A stretch of 64,000 nt of DNA from the NCBI GenBank assembly GCA_009841115.1, contig VXML01000051.1:1-64000 (forward strand), read 5' to 3'. This document shows positions 8,239 through 17,031 of the stretch, in pieces. The translations under genes were made by a program, and so were the position numbers. The notes under the pieces were generated by a model. The model saw only the letters and a program-made list of their open reading frames with translations, did not search any database and had not been told where the DNA came from. Origin of the DNA: Gemmatimonadota bacterium. GTDB lineage: Bacteria; Latescibacterota; UBA2968; UBA8231. Each line of letters begins with the position of its first letter. Within the stretch, counting starts at the first letter, position 1.

Positions 8239-9064
8239 CACCGCGGCAGAATCCTCCGGCCTGCGGCAGCGCGTCCTCGCGGCTGTCGTATTCGTGCCGG
8301 TGATCCTCCTACTGGTCGAAGGGGCTAGCTGGGGAATCTTTCTGTTGGTGTTGGCCGTAGCCGCGCGCTGCTCTTGGGAATACCACCACATCCTGGCAGA
8401 GGCGGGCTACCGACCCATCCGGCTGCCGGGCAGCTTGTTGGTCTTGGGTCTGTGCAGCTACTTCTGGCGACAGGGCACGGGTGACGACCTCACCGCGTTG
8501 CTGATGGCGGCCATCTTGCTGGTCGTGGTGTGGACCTTGTTCCAGGGCACGGAGCGCTATGCAGCCAACGCCTTTCTGACATTGGGTGGCGTGCTCTTCT
8601 TCGGTATTTTGGGCAGTGCGCCACTGCTGCTTTTTCAGGCGGCCGGTAGGGGCGAGGAGGCTCATCACTTGGTGGCCGTGCTCTTTCTCTGCATCTGGCT
8701 CACGGATTCCGGGGCGTACTTCAGCGGTCGGTTTTGGGGCCGGGCCAAGCTGGCACCGGCGATCAGCCCTAATAAGACGCGGATCGGGTGCATTGGCGGC
8801 GTGGTCGGCAGCGCCCTGCCTATACCCTTGGGCTTTTTGCTGCCCTCATTTTCTCCGGCGTCGCTACTGGGGCTTTTGCTCGTCGCGGGCATTGGTGCAC
8901 AGGTGGGCGATCTGGTGGAATCGGCCTTTAAGCGCGACATGGGCATCAAGGACGCGCCGATGCTAATCCCAGGCCACGGTGGCCTACTCGACCGCTTTGA
9001 CTCCTATTTTTTGGCCTTTCCGCTGGCGTATCTCTACGTGGATGTGCTGGCCGTTTTTTCCTGA
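8228..9064 (+). CDS. cdsA: phosphatidate cytidylyltransferase
   Basis: This multi-pass membrane enzyme makes CDP-diacylglycerol from phosphatidate and CTP, feeding phospholipid synthesis. The C-terminal signature is diagnostic: ESAFKRDMGIKDAPMLIPGH followed by GGLLDRFDS. Six or more hydrophobic segments precede it. The most likely start is TTG at 8228, inside the last codons of uppS (11-base overlap), with AGAGG upstream. This gives 278 residues, a normal length. An earlier in-frame ATG at 8144 would put an implausible 28 residues inside uppS. Translation is probably coupled to uppS. Confidence 0.92.
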   Translation: MAADTAAESSGLRQRVLAAVVFVPVILLLVEGASWGIFLLVLAVAARCSWEYHHILAEAGYRPIRLPGSLLVLGLCSYFWRQGTGDDLTALLMAAILLVVVWTLFQGTERYAANAFLTLGGVLFFGILGSAPLLLFQAAGRGEEAHHLVAVLFLCIWLTDSGAYFSGRFWGRAKLAPAISPNKTRIGCIGGVVGSALPIPLGFLLPSFSPASLLGLLLVAGIGAQVGDLVESAFKRDMGIKDAPMLIPGHGGLLDRFDSYFLAFPLAYLYVDVLAVFS

Positions 9065-9077
9065 GACGGATTAAAGT

Positions 9078-10388
9078 ATGCTCGATACCCTCACTACGAT
9101 TGCCTCGTTTCTCATCGCCTTAGGCGTCTTGGTCTTCGTCCACGAGTTGGGCCACTTTCTGGTCGCCAAATGGGCGGGCATCCGCGTCGAGCGCTTCTCC
9201 TTGGGCTATCCGCCCAAGATGATCGGCTTTACCCGCGGCGAAACTGAGTACTGCATCTCTTGGATTCCCTTTGGCGGTTACGTCAAGGTAGCTGGCATGG
9301 CCGATGTGGGCACCGAGGAAACCACCGGAGCGCGCTGGGAATTTCCCTCTAGGTCGGTGGGGATCCGCATGGCGGTTATCGCCGCTGGCCCAGCGATGAA
9401 CTTTCTCTTCGCCTTCGTGGCTCTGATTTTCCTCTTCAGTTTTTACGGGATCGACTCTTTCGATAGCACTCGCGTCAACCCTCAAGAAAATTCCCTCGCC
9501 GCCGAGGTCGGTCTGGTGCGCGGCGATCGCGTGCGCACCGTCGGAGGCACGCCCGTCGACAATGCCTACGAGCTGGCCAGCGCCTTGGACGAGATCTCAA
9601 ACAGCGGTGCTACGCTCGAAGTCGAACGCGACGGCATCCGTTTGAACTTCGACCTGCCGCCCGCGGGAGACGAGGGCTACGGCGTACAGCTAATGCGCCC
9701 CACCACGGTGGGGTACGTTGAGCCCGGGATGCCAGCCGATAGCCTCGGTCTGCAAGAGGGCGACATCATTCTCTCCGTCGGCCAAGCTCCGGTTGTGAGT
9801 TGGGCCGAAATGAGCGAGGAGATCCGCCGCTATCCGGGCGAGACGATTCCGTTGGTTTGGGAGCGCGACGACCAGCGCATGGAGCAGTTCATTACCCCGG
9901 CGACTCACCCCGAGGGTGAAGCGTTTGTGGGTCGCATCGGCATCGGCCCGCAGGCGACGCGCCACACCGTCGGGTTGGGACGAGCCGTGGTGCTGGGGGG
10001 CTTGGGCGTGTACAATTCCTCTTGGCTGATCCTCGACTTCTTAGGAGAGCTTTTCCAAGGGGACCGCTCGACCGACGAATTGGGCGGCCCGTTGCGCATC
10101 GCCCAGCTAGCCGGACAGACCGCCGAGCAGGGCTTGCACTCCTTCATCAACTTCCTCGCCATACTCAGCGTCAACTTGGCGATTATCAACCTCCTGCCCA
10201 TCCCCGTACTCGACGGCGGCCACCTGACCTTCCTCACGCTAGAGGCCATCATGCGCCGACCGCTCTCGCTGCGCCAGCGCGAGATCTTTCAGCAAATCGG
10301 CTTGGCCATCATGCTGTTCATCATGGTGTTTGTCACGTTCAACGACCTCAATCAGATGGTCTTCCGCCGCATCGCGGAGATGTTCTAA
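9078..10388 (+). CDS. rseP: RIP metalloprotease, site-2 protease family
   Basis: This 436-residue inner-membrane zinc protease cleaves membrane-spanning regulators such as anti-sigma factors. The zinc motif HELGH sits at residues 22-26 within the first membrane helix, followed by the F-x-x-G-x-P-like GYP segment. Two PDZ domains lie at about 115-190 and 200-285, where AEVGLVRGDRV and DSLGLQEGDIIL show the ligand loops. The second zinc-side motif NLLPIPVLDGGH has its Asp at 379, and two C-terminal helices end the protein. It is 13 bases after cdsA. dxr, which often lies between cdsA and rseP, is absent here. Confidence 0.94.
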   Translation: MLDTLTTIASFLIALGVLVFVHELGHFLVAKWAGIRVERFSLGYPPKMIGFTRGETEYCISWIPFGGYVKVAGMADVGTEETTGARWEFPSRSVGIRMAVIAAGPAMNFLFAFVALIFLFSFYGIDSFDSTRVNPQENSLAAEVGLVRGDRVRTVGGTPVDNAYELASALDEISNSGATLEVERDGIRLNFDLPPAGDEGYGVQLMRPTTVGYVEPGMPADSLGLQEGDIILSVGQAPVVSWAEMSEEIRRYPGETIPLVWERDDQRMEQFITPATHPEGEAFVGRIGIGPQATRHTVGLGRAVVLGGLGVYNSSWLILDFLGELFQGDRSTDELGGPLRIAQLAGQTAEQGLHSFINFLAILSVNLAIINLLPIPVLDGGHLTFLTLEAIMRRPLSLRQREIFQQIGLAIMLFIMVFVTFNDLNQMVFRRIAEMF

Positions 10389-10409
10389 TAGCTGCTTGCG
10401 CGGCCCGGC

Positions 10410-11522
10410 ATGTCGCTGACCGAACAAATTCGCCACAAGGCCCGCGCCTTGGGCTTTACCTCGGTCGGTTTCGCCCCGGCCGACCCGTTAAAAGGGGCCG
10501 AGTTTTACGCCCGCTGGGTGGCCTTGGGCTACGCCGGTCAGATGGACTACCTCAAACGCCACCTCGACAAGCGCGAGGACCCGCGCCAGATGGTCCCCGG
10601 CGCTCAGACCGCTATCTGCCTAGGCATGGATTACTACCAGCCCACGCCGGCGGCACCCGATCCCCTGCGCGGCCAGATCGCCTGTTACGCCCGCGGCGAC
10701 GACTATCACGACATCGTTAAAAAACGCTTGGCGGCCTTGTGGGAATTTGTGCTGGCCGAGGCCGGGGAGCAGACCAAAGGCCGCTATTTCGTGGATACGG
10801 CTCCGGTTCTAGAGCGCGAACTCGCCCAGCGGGCGGGCTTGGGCTGGTGGGGTAAGAACACTTGTCTGATCGACAAGCGCCGCGGCTCCTACTTCTTCTT
10901 GGCCGAAGTCATCACCGACCTCGAACTCGACTACGACGAACCTGCTCCAGACCACTGCGGCACCTGCACGCGCTGTTTGGACGCCTGCCCTACTGACGCC
11001 TTCCCCGAGCCGTACGTGCTCGACGCCCAGCGCTGCATCTCCTATCTCAACATTGAACTCAAGGGGTCGATTCCCCGCGACCTGCGCCAGGGCATGGGCC
11101 AGTGGATTTTTGGCTGCGACATTTGTCAGGAGGTGTGCCCGTGGAACCGCAAGGCCGAGCCAGCCTTAGAGCCAGCGTACAAGAGTCGAGCCGGCCTCGA
11201 CAACCCGGCGCTCCTCGACCTGATCCAACTCGACCGCGAAGCTTTCAACGCACTGTTTCGCCGCAACCCAGTCAAGCGCCCTAAGCGCCGGGGCTTTTTG
11301 CGCAACGTCGCCGTAGCCTTGGGCAATTCGGGTATGCAGGCCGCGGTGCCAGCCCTGATCAGCGCGCTCGACGACGAAGAGCCGCTAGTGCGCGGCCACG
11401 TGGCTTGGGCACTGGGTCAACTCGGAGGCGATGAGGCAAAGGGGGCGCTCAAACGACGCTTGGAAATAGAAGAAGATGCGGAAGTGCGAGGGGAGCTAGA
11501 AGACGCGCTAGCTGCGCTGTAG
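10410..11522 (+). CDS. queG: epoxyqueuosine reductase
   Basis: This 370-residue cobalamin- and iron-sulfur-dependent enzyme performs the last step of queuosine synthesis in tRNA. Two 4Fe-4S clusters are visible: CGTCTRCLDACP near residue 183 and CDICQEVCPWNR near 236. The N-terminal domain has GFTSVGFAPADPL and the mid-region VDTAPVLERELAQRAGLGW, both standard for QueG. The C-terminus forms HEAT-like repeats (ALGNSGMQAAVPALISAL and following). It starts 21 bases after rseP, so it is likely read through from the same operon. Confidence 0.95.
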   Translation: MSLTEQIRHKARALGFTSVGFAPADPLKGAEFYARWVALGYAGQMDYLKRHLDKREDPRQMVPGAQTAICLGMDYYQPTPAAPDPLRGQIACYARGDDYHDIVKKRLAALWEFVLAEAGEQTKGRYFVDTAPVLERELAQRAGLGWWGKNTCLIDKRRGSYFFLAEVITDLELDYDEPAPDHCGTCTRCLDACPTDAFPEPYVLDAQRCISYLNIELKGSIPRDLRQGMGQWIFGCDICQEVCPWNRKAEPALEPAYKSRAGLDNPALLDLIQLDREAFNALFRRNPVKRPKRRGFLRNVAVALGNSGMQAAVPALISALDDEEPLVRGHVAWALGQLGGDEAKGALKRRLEIEEDAEVRGELEDALAAL

Positions 11523-11526
11523 CCCC

Positions 11527-12450
11527 TCACTCGGCGAACAATGCGCGGGCGAATGTTGCCGCGTCAAACGGCTGCAAGTCGTCCACCCCCTCGCCCACCC
11601 CAATCAGCTTCACCGGCAGGTCCATCTGACGCCGCAGCGCAACGACGATCCCGCCCTTAGCCGTCCCGTCCAGCTTGGTCAGCACGAGCCCGGTCAATTC
11701 GGTGGCTTGGTTGAACGCGGTCGCCTGCGACAGGGCATTCTGGCCGCTGGTTCCGTCGAGTACCAGCAGGGTTTCGTGCGGGGCTGTTGGGTCTTGCTTG
11801 GCCAGCGAGCGGCGGATCTTCTTGAGTTCCTCCATCAAGTTGACCTTGTTGTGCAAGCGGCCAGCCGTATCCACCAGCAGCACATCGGCTCCGCGCGACT
11901 TGGCCGCAGCGAGCGCGTCAAAGGCCACGGCTGCCGGGTCAGCGCCTTGCTGCGTGCGTATGAGGTCGGCTCCGGCGCGCTCTGCCCAGATGGCGAGTTG
12001 GGGGATGGCTGCGGCCCGGAACGTGTCGCCGGCAGCGAGCACCACTTTCTTGCCGGCATCGGCGTATTGCTTGGCCAACTTGCCGACCGTCGTCGTCTTG
12101 CCGGTGCCGTTGACGCCGACGACCAGTACGACAAACGGCTTGCCCGGCAGTTCGCCGGCTAGGGGCAAGGCCGCGCCATTGCCGAGGGTCATCATCGCGG
12201 CTACTTGCTCCTCCAGCACCTGCATCACCCCGTCCGGCCCGTCCGCCATCTGGCCGCTCCTGAGCCGCTCGCGCAGCTCATCGACGAGTTCAGTGGCGGT
12301 CTCCAGCCCCATATCAGCGCCGATCAGCGCGGCCTCGATATCGTCGATGACGTCGTCGTCCAAGCGGGGATTGCCAGCGATTACATCGGTCATCGCCTGC
12401 CGCGTCTGCGCCAATCCCTGCTTTACTTTGTCGAAAAATTTGCCCAGCAT
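11527..12450 (-). CDS. ftsY: signal recognition particle receptor FtsY
   Basis: This 307-residue SRP GTPase docks ribosome-SRP complexes at the membrane. It has the NG domain: four-helix N region (1-90), P-loop GVNGTGKTT (112-120), [25 protein letters not shown], and [12 protein letters not shown] with the closing [13 protein letters not shown]. The acidic A domain found in E. coli FtsY is missing, as in many other phyla. It is convergent with queG, with only four bases between the stops, and no terminator is evident there. Confidence 0.95.
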   Translation of the reverse strand: MLGKFFDKVKQGLAQTRQAMTDVIAGNPRLDDDVIDDIEAALIGADMGLETATELVDELRERLRSGQMADGPDGVMQVLEEQVAAMMTLGNGAALPLAGELPGKPFVVLVVGVNGTGKTTTVGKLAKQYADAGKKVVLAAGDTFRAAAIPQLAIWAERAGADLIRTQQGADPAAVAFDALAAAKSRGADVLLVDTAGRLHNKVNLMEELKKIRRSLAKQDPTAPHETLLVLDGTSGQNALSQATAFNQATELTGLVLTKLDGTAKGGIVVALRRQMDLPVKLIGVGEGVDDLQPFDAATFARALFAE

Positions 12451-12571
12451 GAATGTTTGTCTTTCTTTTTATTAAGCCGCAAGGACGCAGATTGATTGCG
12501 GAACTGCCACAGCCCGAGATAAATAATTACACAATATGTAGTATAATAGCTCAAATTAAGAATAATATGTA

Positions 12572-12600
12572 TTGACCGAAGATAAATCATTATATTAGAT
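12572..12600 (+). promoter_or_regulatory. weak candidate promoter of the TonB receptor gene
   Basis: TTGACC at 12572-12577 is followed after 17 bases by TTAGAT within an AT-rich stretch, 77 bases before the receptor ATG. The -35 is good and the -10 is poor. The whole gap (12451-12676) is AT-rich and holds no other recognisable feature. Confidence 0.3.
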
Positions 12601-12676
12601 ACATTAAAACATAACTGTCATCGTGAGTAAGTTAAATAATATACCATCCACTCTTCTCCTAAAGGAGGCAAATTCG

Positions 12677-15280
12677 ATGAAAGAGTGCTTATCTGCTTTT
12701 GCGTTGGCCATTGGCCTTTCGGCCTTGCTCTCTGTGAGCTTGGCCTCTGAGGCCGTGGCCCAAGATGCAATGGAAGAGAAAGAGACCGCAGCAGAAGAGA
12801 AGGCCCCCGCCGAAGAGGAAATGCTCGAAGGCATTGTGGAAGTTGAAGAGCTGGTGGTGACCGGTTCGCGTGCGCAGTCGCGCACCGTAACTGACTCACC
12901 CGTGCCCATTGACGTCATTGGTGCCGACGAGTTTGCCAAGCAAGGCGGAGCGGATCTAGCCGACCTTGTGCGGAATGTCGTGCCCTCGTACAACGTCAAT
13001 ACCCAGCCGATCAGCGATGCGGGCACGGTCGTCCGACCGCCCAACATGCGAGGGTTGGCCCCCGACCACGCGCTGGTCCTAGTCAACGGCAAGCGCCGCC
13101 ATCGCGCTGCGGTGATTCACTGGCTGGGCAACGGCGTCGCCGATGGCGCGCAGGGTCCTGATTTGGCACCCATCCCGGCCATCGCGCTCGATCGCGTGGA
13201 AGTCCTGCGCGACGGTGCATCGGCCCAGTACGGCTCGGACGCCATTGCCGGCGTGTTGAACTTCCGCCTCAAGAATCGTTCCGACGGGTTGTCGGTCGAG
13301 ACCAAAGTCGGCAGCTTCCAAGACGGCGAAGGCATCCTCGGCGATGGCGAGTTGTTTTCCATTGCTGGCAATCTCGGCTTGGGCAACGATAATGCGTGGG
13401 CCAACCTCAGCTTGGAATACGGCAACTCGGGCGAAACCATCCGCTCGGTGCAGCGCAATGATGCCGCGGGCCTGATTGCCGCGGGCAACACGAATGTGGC
13501 CAATCCCGCCCAGATCTGGGGGCAGCCCTTCATCAGAGACGATCTGAAATTCTTTGCCAACTACGGTGCCAACCTTGGCGAGAACCTCGACTTCTATGGT
13601 CACGCCAATTACGCCAGCAAGGAAACGGAAGGCGGGTTCTATTTCCGCAATCCCCATACCCGCAGTGGCGTGTTTAAGGGACCGGTGCTCGATGACGGGA
13701 GTCCATCCCTGCTGGTTGGCGATTTGGACGGTGTGGGTCAGGGTGGCGAATGCGCCCCGGTACCTATCATCGACAACAAGCCGGACCAGGATGCTTGGCT
13801 ACAGATTCGCGACGATCCCAATTGCTTCTCGTTCCTGAAAATGTTCCCCGGTGGTTTCACGCCCCGCTTCGGTGGCTTCACCACGGATGAATCCATCCTT
13901 CTGGGCCTGAAGGGTTTTGCGGCCGAGACGTTGGGTTGGAGCCTGAGCGCGTCTTATGGCCGCCACCACGCGGACTACTTCATCTTCAATACCGTGAATG
14001 CCTCAATGGGGCCCGATACACCGACATCGTTCAATCCTGGAGATTACATCCAGACGGATGTCAACTTAAACTTCGACATCACGTACCCGGTCAGCGACCA
14101 GTTGTTCTTGGCCGCGGGAGCGGAACGTCGCAACGAAGCATTTGAGATCGTGGAGGGACAGATCGAGTCCTACCTGATTGGTCAGCCGTTGGCCAGCCAA
14201 GGGTTCCAGCCCGCTACCAATGGTTTTTCGGGCTTTAGCAAGGTGGCCGCTGGCCGCTGGGATCGAACCAACACGGCCGTTTACGTAGAGGCGGATTTTG
14301 AGCCGATTGATCCGTTGGTGGTTTCCGTGGCCTTGCGCTCGGAGGATTTTAGCGACTTTGGCAGCACTACTAACTACAAGGGAGCCGCTAATTTCGCTCT
14401 TACGGACGATCTGAAGTTGCGCGGTAGTTATAGCACCGGCTTCCGGGCACCGACGCCTGGCCAGCAAAATGCCTTCAACATAACGACCGAGTTCAACTTC
14501 GAGAAGAACGACTTGGTCAACAACGGCACCGTGCCTTCCACCAGCCGCGCAGTCGGGCTGGTCCTCGGTTTAGATGGCGGTGGGCCGGCGCTCAAACCTG
14601 AAAATTCGGTCAACCTCTCCGGGGGCGTCGTCGTCAATATGGGCGTCGTTAGCGCGACGATTGACTACTTCAACATCAAGGTGGAGGATCGCCTGACGGT
14701 CTCGCAAGACTTCGCGCTGACCGATGAGCAGAAACAGCAGCTAATCGATGAGGGCCTAACCAGCGCGGCCGGCTTGCAGGAGTTCCGCTTTTTTACCAAT
14801 GACTTCGACTCCGCCACCAACGGAATTGACCTCGTTGTGTCGGCACCGGTAGGTTCGGGGATGCTGAGCCTCGCCTACAACTACACGAGCTCCGAAGTCA
14901 CCGACCACAACCCGGACGTTCTAGACGCGCTCCGGCTGCGGGAGTTGGAGGAGAATCTGCCCAAGCAGCGCGGGAATTTGACGCTGACTCAAGCCCTGAG
15001 CGAGCGTTGGAGCGGTCTAGGTCGCGCCAGCTACTACGGCGAATGGTACGACTCTGAAGACGATCAGACCTATAGTGGCAAGGTGCTGTTTGACCTTGAA
15101 ACCAGTATCTCGTTTGATGAGGCCCAATCCGCCATCGCCATTGGCGTGCAGAATATCCTCAACACCTATCCAGACGAGCATGAATTAGCTAGGGATCGGA
15201 CCGGCAACAAGTACAGCCAGTTCAGCCCATTTGGCTTTGGCGGCGCATTCTGGTACGTGAAATACAGCTACAGCCGCTAG
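12677..15280 (+). CDS. TonB-dependent outer-membrane receptor
   Basis: This 867-residue outer-membrane transporter would be energised by TonB. The start ATG at 12677 has AAAGGAGG at ideal spacing. It is followed by a signal peptide (ALAIGLSALLSVSLASEAVA) and an acidic, Glu/Ala-rich linker. The TonB-box region is ELVVTGSRAQSRTV. The plug domain holds PNMRGLAPDHALVLVNGKRR and RVEVLRDGASAQYGSDAIAG. The 22-strand-type barrel fills the rest, with FRAPTPGQQN and C-terminal VKYSYSR. The substrate cannot be told. The family takes up siderophores, cobalamin, nickel or oligosaccharides. The gene stands alone and ends at a strong terminator. Confidence 0.93.
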   Translation: MKECLSAFALAIGLSALLSVSLASEAVAQDAMEEKETAAEEKAPAEEEMLEGIVEVEELVVTGSRAQSRTVTDSPVPIDVIGADEFAKQGGADLADLVRNVVPSYNVNTQPISDAGTVVRPPNMRGLAPDHALVLVNGKRRHRAAVIHWLGNGVADGAQGPDLAPIPAIALDRVEVLRDGASAQYGSDAIAGVLNFRLKNRSDGLSVETKVGSFQDGEGILGDGELFSIAGNLGLGNDNAWANLSLEYGNSGETIRSVQRNDAAGLIAAGNTNVANPAQIWGQPFIRDDLKFFANYGANLGENLDFYGHANYASKETEGGFYFRNPHTRSGVFKGPVLDDGSPSLLVGDLDGVGQGGECAPVPIIDNKPDQDAWLQIRDDPNCFSFLKMFPGGFTPRFGGFTTDESILLGLKGFAAETLGWSLSASYGRHHADYFIFNTVNASMGPDTPTSFNPGDYIQTDVNLNFDITYPVSDQLFLAAGAERRNEAFEIVEGQIESYLIGQPLASQGFQPATNGFSGFSKVAAGRWDRTNTAVYVEADFEPIDPLVVSVALRSEDFSDFGSTTNYKGAANFALTDDLKLRGSYSTGFRAPTPGQQNAFNITTEFNFEKNDLVNNGTVPSTSRAVGLVLGLDGGGPALKPENSVNLSGGVVVNMGVVSATIDYFNIKVEDRLTVSQDFALTDEQKQQLIDEGLTSAAGLQEFRFFTNDFDSATNGIDLVVSAPVGSGMLSLAYNYTSSEVTDHNPDVLDALRLRELEENLPKQRGNLTLTQALSERWSGLGRASYYGEWYDSEDDQTYSGKVLFDLETSISFDEAQSAIAIGVQNILNTYPDEHELARDRTGNKYSQFSPFGFGGAFWYVKYSYSR

Positions 15281-15300
15281 GAACGCCGCAGTTCTACGCG

Positions 15301-15336
15301 AAAGGCCGAGTACCTGTTTGGGTACTCGGCCTTTTT
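15301..15336 (+). terminator. rho-independent terminator after the TonB receptor
   Basis: A 14-bp stem (AAAGGCCGAGTACC at 15301-15314 with GGTACTCGGCCTTT at 15321-15334) has a 6-base loop. It is followed by a T-rich tract running to about 15344. It lies 20 bases after the receptor stop. Confidence 0.92.
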
Positions 15337-15388
15337 GTATTTTTACAGGCGAGACGCCCGTATCCCTTACCCGAATTGGACGCAAGAC

Positions 15389-17026
15389 ATGGCCACATCC
15401 TACCGCGACGCGCTAGAACACATCCGCCGCGCCTTCCCCCAACCGGTATCCGACCCCATTCACGATTCGTATTTCGTGCATTCCATCATGCGCGCCCTAG
15501 ACCAAGTCGATGACCTGAAAATGCAGTTGCCGACGCTTGGTCCGGTAGTTTCTGGCGACTTTGCGGAAGCGCAAAACGCCGAGCTTCCCGCTGAGATGTC
15601 TTCGGTAGAAGCGGTTACCTCAGACCTCGTCAGCTACCTGCGCGGCATAACCATCTCCAGCCATCCCCACACCCAACAAAACGTCATCGCGCCCCCGACC
15701 ATTCCGAGTCTCATCGGCGTCTTACTCGCCTCGTTGCACAATCCCAACATCGCTTGGGATGAATACAGCCGCCTCGTCGCCTTGGCCGAAGTCGAATCAG
15801 TCGCCATCACCGCGCGGATGGTTGGCTACGACCCACAACAGGCCAGCGGCACGTTTACCTTTGGCGGGACCGGCACTACGCTCTATGGGGTAAAGATCGG
15901 CTTGGAAAAAGCCTGTCCGCAGGCCATGCAAAAGGGCGTATCCGACGACGTGGTGGTACTCGTTTCCGACGCCGGGCACTATTGCGCCCACAACATCGTC
16001 GGCTGGCTCGGCATTGGCACCGATCAGTTGATCGTCATTCCGACGATAGATGACAACGAAATCGACCTCGCTCAGCTAGAAGATGCAGCGCGGACGGCCT
16101 TGGACAGCGGCAAAAAGATCGCCGCCTTTATTGCGACTATGGGGACTACGGATGCGTTCGGCTTGGACGACTTGCAGGCGATTGCGGCCTTGCGCGACTC
16201 GCTCGTCGATGAATTCCAACTCTCCTACCGCCCACACATCCACGCCGACTCAGTCATTGGCTGGGCGTGGTCGGTGTTCAACGACTACGATTTTCAGGAC
16301 AACCCCTTGGAGTTTCGCCCGCGGACCCTGCGCGCCCTTGCTGGAGCGTGCCGGCGCATCCGCCATCTGACGCTGGCCGATTCCATGGGCATTGACTTCC
16401 ACAAGACCGGCTTTGCCCCGTACATCTCCAGTCTCGTCCTCGTCAAAGATCGGGCGGATTTGCAGCTTCTGATGCGCGACCCGCAACAGATGCCGTACCT
16501 CTATCACTTTGGCGACCACCGCCCCGGCATGTACACCCTCGAAACATCCAGAGCCGGGACCGGCCCGCTGACCGCGCTGGCCAATTTTCGCTTTTTCGGC
16601 GAGCAGGGATTGCGCGTCGCACTCGGGCACATCGTCGAGATGACCCAGCTTTTGCGCGAGCACCTCGAAGGGCACGAAGCCATCACCGTGCTCAACCGCG
16701 ACAACTTTGGCACGGTAACGCTCTTCCGGGTATATCCACCCGACGTGGATACTTTTGCGATTAAGCGCCAAGAATTCGAAGACCCTGCCTACCGGGAAAC
16801 GCTGCTGGCCCACAACGACTACAACCGCAAAATTTTCGACTACGTGCATGCAGAGGCCATGGCCGGACGCGGAGTCGTCATTTCCTCGACCGACTGCTAC
16901 CGGCACACCCAATATCAGGAACCGATTGTCGCGCTGAAGTCCTTTATTGTGTCGCCGTTTGTGGATGAAAAGGATGTCGAAGTCGTAGTGGCAAAAGTAT
17001 TGGAAGCGAGAGAAAAGTTCGTCTAA
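15389..17026 (+). CDS. PLP-dependent group II decarboxylase
   Basis: This 545-residue protein resembles glutamate, tyrosine and aromatic L-amino-acid decarboxylases. Family features include SSHPHTQQNVIAPPTIPSL near the N-terminus, GTFTFGGTGTTLYGVK (phosphate-binding glycines), DAGHYCAHN (His stacking on the cofactor), HADSVIGWAW (cofactor Asp) and the Schiff-base segment DFHKTGFAPY with Lys339. The C-terminal part is ordinary. The start ATG at 15389 was chosen because upstream codons fall in the terminator. The substrate is not determined. It converges on the ion channel gene with a 5-base gap. Confidence 0.85.
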   Translation: MATSYRDALEHIRRAFPQPVSDPIHDSYFVHSIMRALDQVDDLKMQLPTLGPVVSGDFAEAQNAELPAEMSSVEAVTSDLVSYLRGITISSHPHTQQNVIAPPTIPSLIGVLLASLHNPNIAWDEYSRLVALAEVESVAITARMVGYDPQQASGTFTFGGTGTTLYGVKIGLEKACPQAMQKGVSDDVVVLVSDAGHYCAHNIVGWLGIGTDQLIVIPTIDDNEIDLAQLEDAARTALDSGKKIAAFIATMGTTDAFGLDDLQAIAALRDSLVDEFQLSYRPHIHADSVIGWAWSVFNDYDFQDNPLEFRPRTLRALAGACRRIRHLTLADSMGIDFHKTGFAPYISSLVLVKDRADLQLLMRDPQQMPYLYHFGDHRPGMYTLETSRAGTGPLTALANFRFFGEQGLRVALGHIVEMTQLLREHLEGHEAITVLNRDNFGTVTLFRVYPPDVDTFAIKRQEFEDPAYRETLLAHNDYNRKIFDYVHAEAMAGRGVVISSTDCYRHTQYQEPIVALKSFIVSPFVDEKDVEVVVAKVLEAREKFV

Positions 17027-17031
17027 AGCCG

